From an uncultured Oscillospiraceae bacterium (GTDB lineage: Bacteria; Bacillota; Clostridia; Oscillospirales; Oscillospiraceae), in the NCBI GenBank assembly GCA_910587785.1, contig CAJUOA010000005.1:1-64000 (forward strand): a stretch of 64,000 nucleotides of DNA, read 5' to 3'. The notes under the pieces are model-generated. The model ran no database searches. It was given only the letters and a program-made list of their open reading frames with translations, and had not been told where the DNA came from. Numbering within the stretch: position 1 is the first letter of the stretch; each line of letters starts with the position of its first letter. The position numbers and the translations under genes are program-made. Shown here piece after piece: positions 46,839 to 54,718 of this stretch.

Positions 46839-49295
46839 GTGAAGCACTTGGCGGTGATCGCGCGGGTAGCGGCGGCGGCGGCGGTGTACGCCATCGACAA
46901 GCCCTACGACTATCTGGTCCCGGCGGCGCTGGAGGAGAGGGCCAAGAGCGGCGTGCGGGTGACGGTGCCCTTCGGCAGGGGCAACCGGGTGAGCGAGGGG
47001 GTCATCCTGACCCTCACCGAGGAGAGCCGGATGCCGGAGCTCAAGAGCGTGCTGTCGGTGCTGGACGATGAGAGCGTGCTGGGTCCGGCGCAGATCAAGC
47101 TGGCGCTGTGGCTGCGGGAGCGGACGTTCTGCACCCTCTACGAGGCGGTGAAGGCCCTGCTCCCGGCGGGGCTCTGGTACCGCGTCCGGGAGGTCTGCGC
47201 CCTCACGGTGAGCCGGGAGGAGGCCCTGGAGGCCGGGGAGAACGACAAGGAGAGCCGCCTGCTGGAGGCCCTCACGGCCCACGGCGGCTCGGCGGAGCTG
47301 GAGACGCTGCGCCTGGCCTGCGGGGAGGGGGCCCCGGCAGTGGTCCGGGCCCTGCAAAAGCGGGGGCTCGTGACCATCGAGGCCTCCGCCCAGCGGAAAA
47401 TCGCGGACAAAAAAGCCCGGCGGCTGCGCCTCGCGGTCCCGGCGGAGGAGGCCCTCGCCGCTGTCGAGCCCCGGCGGCGCAGCGCGCCCATGCGCTACGA
47501 GGTGGTGCGGCTGCTGACCGCCGTGGGGAGCGCCCTGGCGCCGGATGTCTGCTACTTCACCGGGGCCTCCCCCCAGACCCTGCGGGGGCTGGAGAAATCG
47601 GGCCTGGTGGAGTCCACCCAGGAGGAGGTCCTGCGGGTGCCCAAGCGGGAGGCCGCTTACGCCGGGCCCATCCTTCTCAACGAGGAGCAGCAGGCGGCCT
47701 ACGACGCCCTGTGCGCCTCCCTGGACAGGGGGGAGGCCTCCTGCGCCCTGCTCTACGGCGTCACCGGGAGTGGGAAGACCCTGGTCTATATCCGCCTCCT
47801 CCAGGAGGTGGTCCGCCGGGGAAAGCGGGGGATGATCCTGGTGCCGGAGATCGCCCTCACGCCCCAGATGATGGCCCGGTTCGGCGCTTATTTCGGCGAC
47901 AGGGTGGCCATGGTCCACAGCGGACTGCGCATGAGCGAGCGCTACGACCAGTGGAAGCGCATCCGCCGGGGGGAGGTGGACGTGGTGCTGGGCACCCGCA
48001 GCGCGGTGTTCGCCCCCCTGGAGGACCTGGGCATGGTGATCCTCGACGAGGAGCACGACGGGAGCTACCAGTCGGAGAACCCGCCCCGGTACCACGCCCG
48101 GGACGTGGCGAAATTCCTCTGCACCCAGCAGGGGGCGGTGCTGGTGCTGGGGTCGGCCACGCCCACGGTGGAGACCACATGGCAGGCCCAGCGGGGGGCG
48201 TACCAGAAGCTCATCCTCCGCTCCCGCTTCAACCAGCACCCCCTGCCCCGGGTGGTGATCGCGGACCTGAGAGACGAGGTCCGCGCGGGCAACTCCGGCA
48301 TGATCAGCGCCCCCCTCCGGGAGGAGCTTGCGGAGAACCTCCGCCGGGGGGAGCAGAGCATATTGTTCCTCAACCGCCGGGGGAACAGCCGGATGCTCCT
48401 CTGCGGCGAGTGCGGGGAGGCCCCCCAGTGCCCCCGGTGCAGCGTGCCCCTGACCTACCACAGCGCCAACGGGCGGCTGATGTGCCACTACTGCGGTCAC
48501 TCCGAGCGGGCCCCCCGGGTCTGTCCGGAGTGCGGCGGGCTCATCAAGCAGGTGGGGGCCGGGACCCAGAAGGTGGAGGAGGAGCTGGGGACGCTCTTCC
48601 CGGAGGCGAAGGTCCTGCGCATGGACGCGGACACCGTCGCCGCCGGGCACGAGGCCCTGCTGGGCCGCTTCGAGCGGGAGAAGATCCCCATCCTCCTGGG
48701 CACCCAGATGGTGGCCAAGGGGCTGGACTTCGAGAACGTGACGCTGGTGGGGGTCCTAGCGGCGGACCTGAGCCTCTACGCGGACAACTACCACGCCGCC
48801 GAGCGGACCTTCAGCCTTCTCACCCAGGTGGTGGGCCGGGCGGGCCGGGGGGACAAGGAGGGCCGGGCGGTGATCCAGACCTTCTCCCCGGACAACGAGG
48901 TCATCACCGCCGCCGCCGCCCAGGACTACAACAGCTTCTACGCCGCGGAGATCCGGCTCCGCCGGGCCCGGCGCTACCCGCCCTTTGCGGACGTGTTCAC
49001 CTTCACCGTCTCCGGGCCGGAGGAGGGGGCGGTCCTCCGGGCCGCCGCCGGGCTCCGGGAGGCCATGCGCGCCGGGGTGCGCTACCCCACCGCCGCCAAC
49101 ATGCAGGTGGAGATCGTAGGGCCCGCCCCCGCGCCGGTGGTGAAGGTCAACAACCGCTTCCACTACCGGGTCTTCTGGGTGGGCCGCAACGACCACACCA
49201 CCCGGGAGCTCATCGCCTATTACCTCCGGGCCTTCCACCAGAAGAAGGAGAACCGGGGGATGAACCTCTTCGTCGACTGCAACGGGGAGGACTAG
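46839..49295 (+). CDS. priA: Primosomal replication restart helicase PriA
   Basis: Restarts collapsed replication forks: ATP-driven 3'-5' helicase that loads the replisome. 818 residues. N-terminal DNA-binding domain (KHLAVIARV, YDYLVPAALEERA, VTVPFGRGNR), Walker A ALLYGVTGSGKT, DEEH box (VILDEEHDGSYQ), Zn-binding Cys set (LLCGECGEAPQCPRCS, LMCHYCGHSER, RVCPECGG), and helicase motifs TQMVAKGLDFE and VVGRAGRGDKEG. The GTG at 46839 is taken as start; the frame is open upstream into the repeat element but there is no better site. Confidence 0.95.
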   Translation: MKHLAVIARVAAAAAVYAIDKPYDYLVPAALEERAKSGVRVTVPFGRGNRVSEGVILTLTEESRMPELKSVLSVLDDESVLGPAQIKLALWLRERTFCTLYEAVKALLPAGLWYRVREVCALTVSREEALEAGENDKESRLLEALTAHGGSAELETLRLACGEGAPAVVRALQKRGLVTIEASAQRKIADKKARRLRLAVPAEEALAAVEPRRRSAPMRYEVVRLLTAVGSALAPDVCYFTGASPQTLRGLEKSGLVESTQEEVLRVPKREAAYAGPILLNEEQQAAYDALCASLDRGEASCALLYGVTGSGKTLVYIRLLQEVVRRGKRGMILVPEIALTPQMMARFGAYFGDRVAMVHSGLRMSERYDQWKRIRRGEVDVVLGTRSAVFAPLEDLGMVILDEEHDGSYQSENPPRYHARDVAKFLCTQQGAVLVLGSATPTVETTWQAQRGAYQKLILRSRFNQHPLPRVVIADLRDEVRAGNSGMISAPLREELAENLRRGEQSILFLNRRGNSRMLLCGECGEAPQCPRCSVPLTYHSANGRLMCHYCGHSERAPRVCPECGGLIKQVGAGTQKVEEELGTLFPEAKVLRMDADTVAAGHEALLGRFEREKIPILLGTQMVAKGLDFENVTLVGVLAADLSLYADNYHAAERTFSLLTQVVGRAGRGDKEGRAVIQTFSPDNEVITAAAAQDYNSFYAAEIRLRRARRYPPFADVFTFTVSGPEEGAVLRAAAGLREAMRAGVRYPTAANMQVEIVGPAPAPVVKVNNRFHYRVFWVGRNDHTTRELIAYYLRAFHQKKENRGMNLFVDCNGED

Positions 49296-49337
49296 ACGGG
49301 GCCTGTTTAGACCGGCCCGAAGGAGGATACAATAAGC

Positions 49338-49847
49338 ATGGCAATCAGAAAGATCGTCGTCCAGGGGGACTCCATCCTGAATAAGCGGTGCCGTCCGGTG
49401 ACGGATTTCAACCGGCGGCTCCACATCCTGCTGGACGACATGAAGGACACCCTGGCCGAGGCCCAGGGCGCGGGCCTCGCCGCCCCCCAGGTGGGCATCC
49501 TGCGCCGGGCGGTGATCGTGCTGGACGACAACGAGGAGTTTTTGGAGCTCATCAACCCCGAGATCATCCTCCAGGAGGGGGAGCAGGAGGGGGCCGAGGG
49601 GTGCCTGAGCGTCCCCGGCAAGTGGGGCATGGTCACGCGGCCCTACCGGGTGAAGGTCCGGGCCCAGGACCGCCGGGGGAACTGGTTCGAGGCGGACCGG
49701 GAGGGCGTGACCGCCCGGTGCTTCTGCCACGAGATCGAGCACCTGGACGGCCACCTCTATGTCGAGCACATCGACCGCTTCCTCACCGACGAGGAGGTGG
49801 AGGCATACTTCGCCGAACAGGAGAATGCCCAGGGAGAGGAGGCGTAG
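49338..49847 (+). CDS. def: Peptide deformylase
   Basis: Removes the N-formyl group from new proteins. 169 residues with the three PDF motifs: GAGLAAPQVG (residues ~44-53), EGCLSVPG (Cys ligand) and CHEIEHLDGHLY (HExxH metal site). Upstream of fmt, the enzyme that adds the formyl group to Met-tRNA; the two are 3 bases apart, a very common pair. GAAGGAGG ribosome site. Confidence 0.97.
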   Translation: MAIRKIVVQGDSILNKRCRPVTDFNRRLHILLDDMKDTLAEAQGAGLAAPQVGILRRAVIVLDDNEEFLELINPEIILQEGEQEGAEGCLSVPGKWGMVTRPYRVKVRAQDRRGNWFEADREGVTARCFCHEIEHLDGHLYVEHIDRFLTDEEVEAYFAEQENAQGEEA

Positions 49848-49850
49848 CCG

Positions 49851-50768
49851 GTGCGGATCGTTTTCATGGGCACCCCGGAGTTTGCCGTGGCGGTGCTGAG
49901 GCGTCTGGTGGAGGACGGAGCGGACATCGCCGCCGTCTACACCCAGCCGGATAAGCCAAAAAACCGCGGCATGAAGCTGGTGCCAACGCCTGTAAAGGAA
50001 TACGCCCTCACAGAGGGCCTCCCGGTCTTTCAGCCCCCGTCCTGCCGGGACGAGGCGGTGCTGGAGGAGCTTCGCGCCCTCGCGCCGGAGGTGATCGTGG
50101 TCGCGGCCTACGGGAAAATTCTTCCCCAGGCCCTGCTGGACATCCCCTCCAAGGCCATCATCAACGTCCACTCGTCCCTCCTGCCCCAGTACCGGGGGGC
50201 CGCGCCCATCAACTGGGCCGTCCTCAACGGGGACGCCGAGACGGGCGTCACCATCCAGTACATGGCCGCGGAGCTGGACGCCGGGGACATCCTCCTGACG
50301 AAGCGCACCCCCATCGGCCCCGAGGAGGACGCCGGGGAGCTCACCGCCCGCCTCGCGGAGCTGGGCGGCGAGGCCGCCAGCGAGGCCCTGCGCCTCCTGG
50401 AGGCGGGCACCGCCCCCCGCACGCCCCAGGTCTACGGGCCGCAGTATCAGTACGCCTCCATGCTCTCCCGGGAGATGTCCCCCCTGGACTTCACCAAACC
50501 CGCTCAGGTCCTGGCCAACCAGGTCCGGGGCCTCATCCCCTGGCCCTGCGCCTCCACGGACGTCTCCGGCACCCGCTGGAAGGTCTTCCGCGCCCATGCG
50601 GGCCCCGAGACGGACCGCGCCCCCGGTACCATCCTCTCCGCCGGGAAGGAGGGCATCGCCGTCGCCTGCGGCGACGGCAGGAGCCTCGTCATCACCCAGC
50701 TCCAGGCCGGCGGCGGCAGGCGCATGTCCGCCGCTGACTACCTCCGGGGGCATCCCATCGACGTCTAG
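49851..50768 (+). CDS. fmt: Methionyl-tRNA formyltransferase
   Basis: Formylates initiator Met-tRNA using 10-formyl-THF. 305 residues: VFMGTPEFAVAVLRRL (formyl-transferase fold), INVHSSLLPQYRGAAPINWAV (Asn/His active site and SLLPxYRG), DAGDILL, and C-terminal tRNA-binding fold (VRGLIPWPCASTDVSGTRWK). Start GTG at 49851; AGGAGG lies in the def 3' end. Last gene before a two-hairpin repeat. Confidence 0.97.
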   Translation: MRIVFMGTPEFAVAVLRRLVEDGADIAAVYTQPDKPKNRGMKLVPTPVKEYALTEGLPVFQPPSCRDEAVLEELRALAPEVIVVAAYGKILPQALLDIPSKAIINVHSSLLPQYRGAAPINWAVLNGDAETGVTIQYMAAELDAGDILLTKRTPIGPEEDAGELTARLAELGGEAASEALRLLEAGTAPRTPQVYGPQYQYASMLSREMSPLDFTKPAQVLANQVRGLIPWPCASTDVSGTRWKVFRAHAGPETDRAPGTILSAGKEGIAVACGDGRSLVITQLQAGGGRRMSAADYLRGHPIDV

Positions 50769-50775
50769 GCGCCCT

Positions 50776-50852
50776 CTACTTTTTTCTTTTGTGTACAAAA
50801 GAAAAAAGTAGCAAAAAAGAAAAAACTTTTTGCGGCGAAACTCCGTTTCGCC
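50776..50852. repeat. Two-hairpin intergenic element, copy C (opposite orientation)
   Basis: Hairpin 2 first: 17-base arms 50776-50792 and 50795-50811 around GT, perfect. An A-rich spacer follows (reverse complement of that in copy A), then hairpin 1: GGCGAAAC (50834-50841), TCC, GTTTCGCC (50845-50852). Relative to copy A, CTAC/GTAG replace CTTC/GAAG on both arms. Confidence 0.9.
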
Positions 50853-50877
50853 TTCTCGCGTTAAGAAAGGAGGACAT

Positions 50878-51579
50878 ATGCCCTTCTATTATGATACGAT
50901 CTACTGGATCGTCCTCATCCCCGTGCTGATCCTCTCCGTGTACGCACAGATCAAGGTCAGCTCCACCTTTAACCGCTACGGCAAAGCCGCCAACCGCCGC
51001 CGCATCACCGGCGCACAGGCCGCCTACGAGGTCCTGCGCTCCAACGGCGTCACCGGCGTGGACATCCGCCCCTGCTCCGGGAGCCTCACCGACCACTACG
51101 ACCCCAGAAGCAACACCATCTACCTCTCCCAGCCGGTCTATAACGCCGCCACCGTCTCCGCTGTGGGCGTCGCCGCCCACGAGGCGGGCCACGCCGTCCA
51201 GTACGCCCAGGCCTACGGCCCCATCCAGGTCCGCTCGGCCATCATCCCGGTGACCCAGTTCGGCTCGAAGTTCGCCTTCATCGCCCTCATGCTGGGGCTG
51301 GTGCTCTACTCCCAGCCGGTCTTCGCCCTCGGCATCGCCCTCTTTGGGCTCACCGCCCTCTTCCAGCTGGTGACCCTCCCGGTGGAGTTCAACGCCTCCG
51401 CCCGGGCGCTGCGGACCATAGACGGGGCGCTCCTCCTGGACGAGGAGGAGCGCCGGGGGGCCAAGCGGGTCCTCACGGCGGCGGCGCTGACGTACGTCGC
51501 GGCCCTGCTGATGAGCCTGGTACAGCTTCTGCGGTACCTCCTCATCTTCGCAAGCCGCGGCGGGAACAGGAGGGACTGA
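50878..51579 (+). CDS. YugP-type membrane zinc metallopeptidase
   Basis: 233 residues, PF04298 family. N-terminal helix (DTIYWIVLIPVLILSVYAQI), DxRPCSGSLTDHYDP, zinc site AAHEAGHAVQYA (HExxH), then two membrane segments (FAFIALMLGLVLYSQ, LGIALFGLTALFQLVTL), VEFNASARAL and a last helix. Function in the cell is not known; B. subtilis yugP is of this type. AAAGGAGG ribosome site; start 50878. The stop overlaps rsmB (TGATG). Confidence 0.92.
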   Translation: MPFYYDTIYWIVLIPVLILSVYAQIKVSSTFNRYGKAANRRRITGAQAAYEVLRSNGVTGVDIRPCSGSLTDHYDPRSNTIYLSQPVYNAATVSAVGVAAHEAGHAVQYAQAYGPIQVRSAIIPVTQFGSKFAFIALMLGLVLYSQPVFALGIALFGLTALFQLVTLPVEFNASARALRTIDGALLLDEEERRGAKRVLTAAALTYVAALLMSLVQLLRYLLIFASRGGNRRD

Positions 51580-52895
51580 TGGCCACTGGAAGAGACGCGG
51601 CCCTGGACGCCCTCACCGCCTGCCGCCGCCTGGACGCCTGGTCCGACGGGAGCCTCAAGGCGGTCAGCCGGGGCCTGGAGCCCCGGGAGGCGGCCCTCGC
51701 CGCCCGCCTCGCCTACGGCGTGCTGCAAAACCGGGCCCTCCTGGACTACTACCTGGGCTGCTTCTGCGCCCAGCCCTTCCAGAAGCTGGAGCCCTTCGTC
51801 CGGGACGTCCTGCGCCTGGGGGCGTACCAGGTCCTCTTCATGGACCGGGTGCCCGACAGCGCCGCCGTGGACCAGGCCGTGGAGATGGTCAAGCGCCGGA
51901 AGCACCAGCGCTCCTCCGGCATGGTCAACGCCGTCCTCCGGCGGCTGAGCCGGGAGAAGGACCATCTGCCCGCCCTCCCGGAGGGCACGGCCCAGGAGCG
52001 CCTGTCCCTTCAATACAGCCACCCGGCGTGGCTGACGGGGCGTCTCCTGGACCTGCTGGGCCCGGAGGAGGCGGAGGCGTTCCTCCGCCTGGATAACGGC
52101 AGCGTGCCCACCGCCATCCAGCGAAACCCCCTGCGCTGTACGCCGGAGGAGCTGGTTTCCTCCCTGGAGGCGGCGGGGGCGAAGCTCACGCCCCACCCCC
52201 TGCTCCCGGACTGCTGGTATATGACCGGCGGCGGGGACGTGCAGGCCATGGAGGCGTTCCAAAAGGGCTTTTTCCAGGTCCAGGACCCTGCGGCAAAGGC
52301 GGCGGTCCTCGCGGCGGGGCCCAGGCCCGGGGACCGGGTGCTGGACGTCTGCGCCGCCCCCGGGGGCAAGACCTTCGCCGCCGCCATGGCCATGGAGGAC
52401 CGGGGGGAGATCGTCTCCTGCGACATCCACCCCCACAAGATGGCCCTCATCGAGAAGGGCGCGGCCCGGCTGGGCCTCACCTGCGTGAGCGCCGTCCGGG
52501 CCGACGGCAAAATAAACCGGGAGGAGTGGAACGAGCGCTTCGACCTGGTGCTCTGCGACGTGCCCTGCTCAGGGCTCGGCATCATCCGCAAGAAGCCGGA
52601 TATCCGCTACAAGGACCCCGCCGCCCTCTCGGGCCTCCCGGCGGTGCAGAGGGCCATCCTGGACAACGCCGCCCGGTACGTGAAGCCCGGCGGGACGCTC
52701 CTCTATGCCACCTGCACCGTCCTGCCGGAGGAGAATGAGGCCGTCACGGAGGGATTTCTCTCCGCGCATCCGGGGTTCGGGAAGGCCCCCTTCGTTCTGC
52801 CGGGCCTGGGCCTGGAGACGGACGGGAGCGTCACCCTGTGGCCCCAGCGGCAGGGCACCGACGGATTCTACATCTGCAAAATGAGGAAGCTATGA
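51579..52895 (+). CDS. rsmB: 16S rRNA m5C967 methyltransferase RsmB
   Basis: SAM-dependent methyltransferase, 438 residues: NusB-like N-terminal half (AALAARLAYGVLQNRALLDY, AAVDQAVEMVKRRKHQRSSG), then the catalytic half with VLDVCAAPGGKTFAAAM (SAM loop), DVPCSGLGIIRKKPDIRY (catalytic Cys in motif IV) and YATCTVLPEENE (second Cys, motif VI; the usual S is T). Coupled to yugP and to rlmN by start/stop overlaps. Confidence 0.95.
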   Translation: MATGRDAALDALTACRRLDAWSDGSLKAVSRGLEPREAALAARLAYGVLQNRALLDYYLGCFCAQPFQKLEPFVRDVLRLGAYQVLFMDRVPDSAAVDQAVEMVKRRKHQRSSGMVNAVLRRLSREKDHLPALPEGTAQERLSLQYSHPAWLTGRLLDLLGPEEAEAFLRLDNGSVPTAIQRNPLRCTPEELVSSLEAAGAKLTPHPLLPDCWYMTGGGDVQAMEAFQKGFFQVQDPAAKAAVLAAGPRPGDRVLDVCAAPGGKTFAAAMAMEDRGEIVSCDIHPHKMALIEKGAARLGLTCVSAVRADGKINREEWNERFDLVLCDVPCSGLGIIRKKPDIRYKDPAALSGLPAVQRAILDNAARYVKPGGTLLYATCTVLPEENEAVTEGFLSAHPGFGKAPFVLPGLGLETDGSVTLWPQRQGTDGFYICKMRKL

Positions 52896-53953
52896 CGAGA
52901 GAAACAACGCTCTGCGACATCAAATCCATGACCGTGGAGGAGCTCGCCGCCGCCCTCCGGGAGATGGGGGAGGGGGCCTTCCGGTCGAGGCAGATCTTTG
53001 CCTGGCTCCACCGGGGGGCGCGCTCCTTCGAGGAGATGACGGACTTATCGAAGGACCTCCGCGCCCGCCTGGGGGAGCGCTTCACCCTCTATGCCCCCCG
53101 CCCGGCGCGGAAGCAGGTCTCCTCCGCCGACGGCACCACAAAATACCTCTGGGAACTCGCCGACGGCAACTGCATCGAGACCGTCCTCATGCGCTACCGC
53201 CATGGGAACACCGTCTGCGTCTCCAGTCAGGTGGGGTGCCGGATGGGGTGCGCCTTCTGCGCCTCAGCCATAGGCGGGAAGGTGAGGGACCTGCGGCCGT
53301 CCGAGATTTTGGACCAGGTGATCTTCACCCAGCTGGACACGGGCCTCCCGGTGGGCAACATCGTCCTCATGGGCATCGGCGAGCCCCTGGACAACCTGGT
53401 GAGCGTCCTCCGGTTCCTGGAGCTGGTCAACTGCCCCCAGGGGCTCAATATCGGGATGCGGCATGTGAGCCTCTCCACCTGCGGGCTCATCCCCGGCATC
53501 CAGCGGCTGGGGGAGCTGGGGCTGCAATTGACCCTCTCGGTATCCCTCCACGCGCCGGACAGTGAGACACGGAGCAAAATTATGCCCGTGAACCGGGCCT
53601 ATGATGTGGAGGACCTCTTCGCCGCCTGCCACGCCTACTTCAAAAAGACGGGCCGCCGCATCAGCTTCGAGTACGCCATGATCGACGGCGTCAACGACCA
53701 CGACTGGCAGGCGGACCTCATCGCGAAAAAACTCCGGGGGATGCCGGGGCATGTGAACCTCATCCCCCTCAACGACGTACACGAAAGCCCGCTGAAGCCC
53801 AGCCGCCGCCTGCGGCAGTTCCAGAAGCGCCTGGAGGACCGGGGCGTCACCGCCACGGTCCGCCGGAGCCTGGGGGGCGACATCGACGCAAGCTGCGGAC
53901 AGCTCCGCCGCAAGGCCATGGAGGAAGATACACAAGGGAGGCAGGAGACATGA
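52892..53953 (+). CDS. rlmN: 23S rRNA/tRNA m2A methyltransferase RlmN (radical SAM)
   Basis: 353 residues. Methylates C2 of adenine 2503 in 23S rRNA and A37 in some tRNAs. The radical SAM cluster motif CRMGCAFCASAIGG (CxxxCxxC), GEPLDN, LSTCGLIPGI, SLHAPDSETRSKIMPVN and the C-terminal SCGQLRRKAM (catalytic Cys) are present. Start ATG 52892 (ATGA overlap with rsmB). Stop overlaps prpC. Confidence 0.97.
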   Translation: MTRETTLCDIKSMTVEELAAALREMGEGAFRSRQIFAWLHRGARSFEEMTDLSKDLRARLGERFTLYAPRPARKQVSSADGTTKYLWELADGNCIETVLMRYRHGNTVCVSSQVGCRMGCAFCASAIGGKVRDLRPSEILDQVIFTQLDTGLPVGNIVLMGIGEPLDNLVSVLRFLELVNCPQGLNIGMRHVSLSTCGLIPGIQRLGELGLQLTLSVSLHAPDSETRSKIMPVNRAYDVEDLFAACHAYFKKTGRRISFEYAMIDGVNDHDWQADLIAKKLRGMPGHVNLIPLNDVHESPLKPSRRLRQFQKRLEDRGVTATVRRSLGGDIDASCGQLRRKAMEEDTQGRQET

Positions 53954-54696
53954 TGGACATATGGGGCATGACCGACCCGGGCCTGGTCCGGAGTGAGAAT
54001 CAGGACGCCTACGCCGTCCGCGTCAGCGAGGAGAGCGGGTTCACCGTCTGCGTGGTCTGCGACGGCATGGGGGGGCCCGGCGGGGGGAAGCTCGCCGGGG
54101 AGCTGGCGGTGGAGGCGTTTTTGTCCTCCTGCCTCGCCAACCTCCGCGCCGGGATGGACCCCGCCCAGGTCCAGGAGGTGGCGGAGTTCGCCGTGGCCGC
54201 AGCCAACACCGCCGTCTACGAGCGCTCGGTCCGGGACAACCTGCGGGGCATGGGGACCACCCTGGTCTCCGCCCTGGTCCGGGAGGGCACGGCCCTCATC
54301 AGCAACGTGGGCGACAGCCGGGCCTACCTCATCCGCCGGGAGGGGGAGCCGGCCATCCGCCGGGTGACCAAGGACCACTCCCTGGTGGAGCGCCTGGTGG
54401 ACTGCGGGTCCCTCACCGAGGAGGAGGCCCGCTCCTATCCGGGGCGAAACTTCATCACCCGGGCCCTGGGCCCGGACCCGGAGGCGGTCAGCGACAGCTA
54501 CCTGGTGGAGCTGGAGCGGGGGGACTGCCTGCTTTTGTGCACCGACGGGCTGGTGAACACCGCCACGGACGAGGAGATGACCCGGGAGGTCCTCCGCTCC
54601 GGGGAGGAGAACGGCTGTCTGGACCGGCTTCTGGACATCGCCCGGAGCCGGGGCGCGCCGGATAATGTGACGGCTGTCCTCATGCGGCGGCAGTGA
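53950..54696 (+). CDS. prpC: PP2C-type serine/threonine phosphatase, PrpC/Stp
   Basis: 248 residues. Metal-dependent phosphatase paired with the PASTA kinase. Motifs: TDPGLVRSENQDAY (Asp/Asn), VCDGMGGPGGG, VGDSRAYLIR, TKDHSLVERLV, LLCTDGLVN and GAPDNVTAV. The short linker to the kinase gene (22 bases) makes one operon. Start ATG 53950 is inside the rlmN stop (ATGATG). Confidence 0.96.
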   Translation: MMDIWGMTDPGLVRSENQDAYAVRVSEESGFTVCVVCDGMGGPGGGKLAGELAVEAFLSSCLANLRAGMDPAQVQEVAEFAVAAANTAVYERSVRDNLRGMGTTLVSALVREGTALISNVGDSRAYLIRREGEPAIRRVTKDHSLVERLVDCGSLTEEEARSYPGRNFITRALGPDPEAVSDSYLVELERGDCLLLCTDGLVNTATDEEMTREVLRSGEENGCLDRLLDIARSRGAPDNVTAVLMRRQ

Positions 54697-54718
54697 CGGG
54701 AAGAAAGGATGCTTGACT

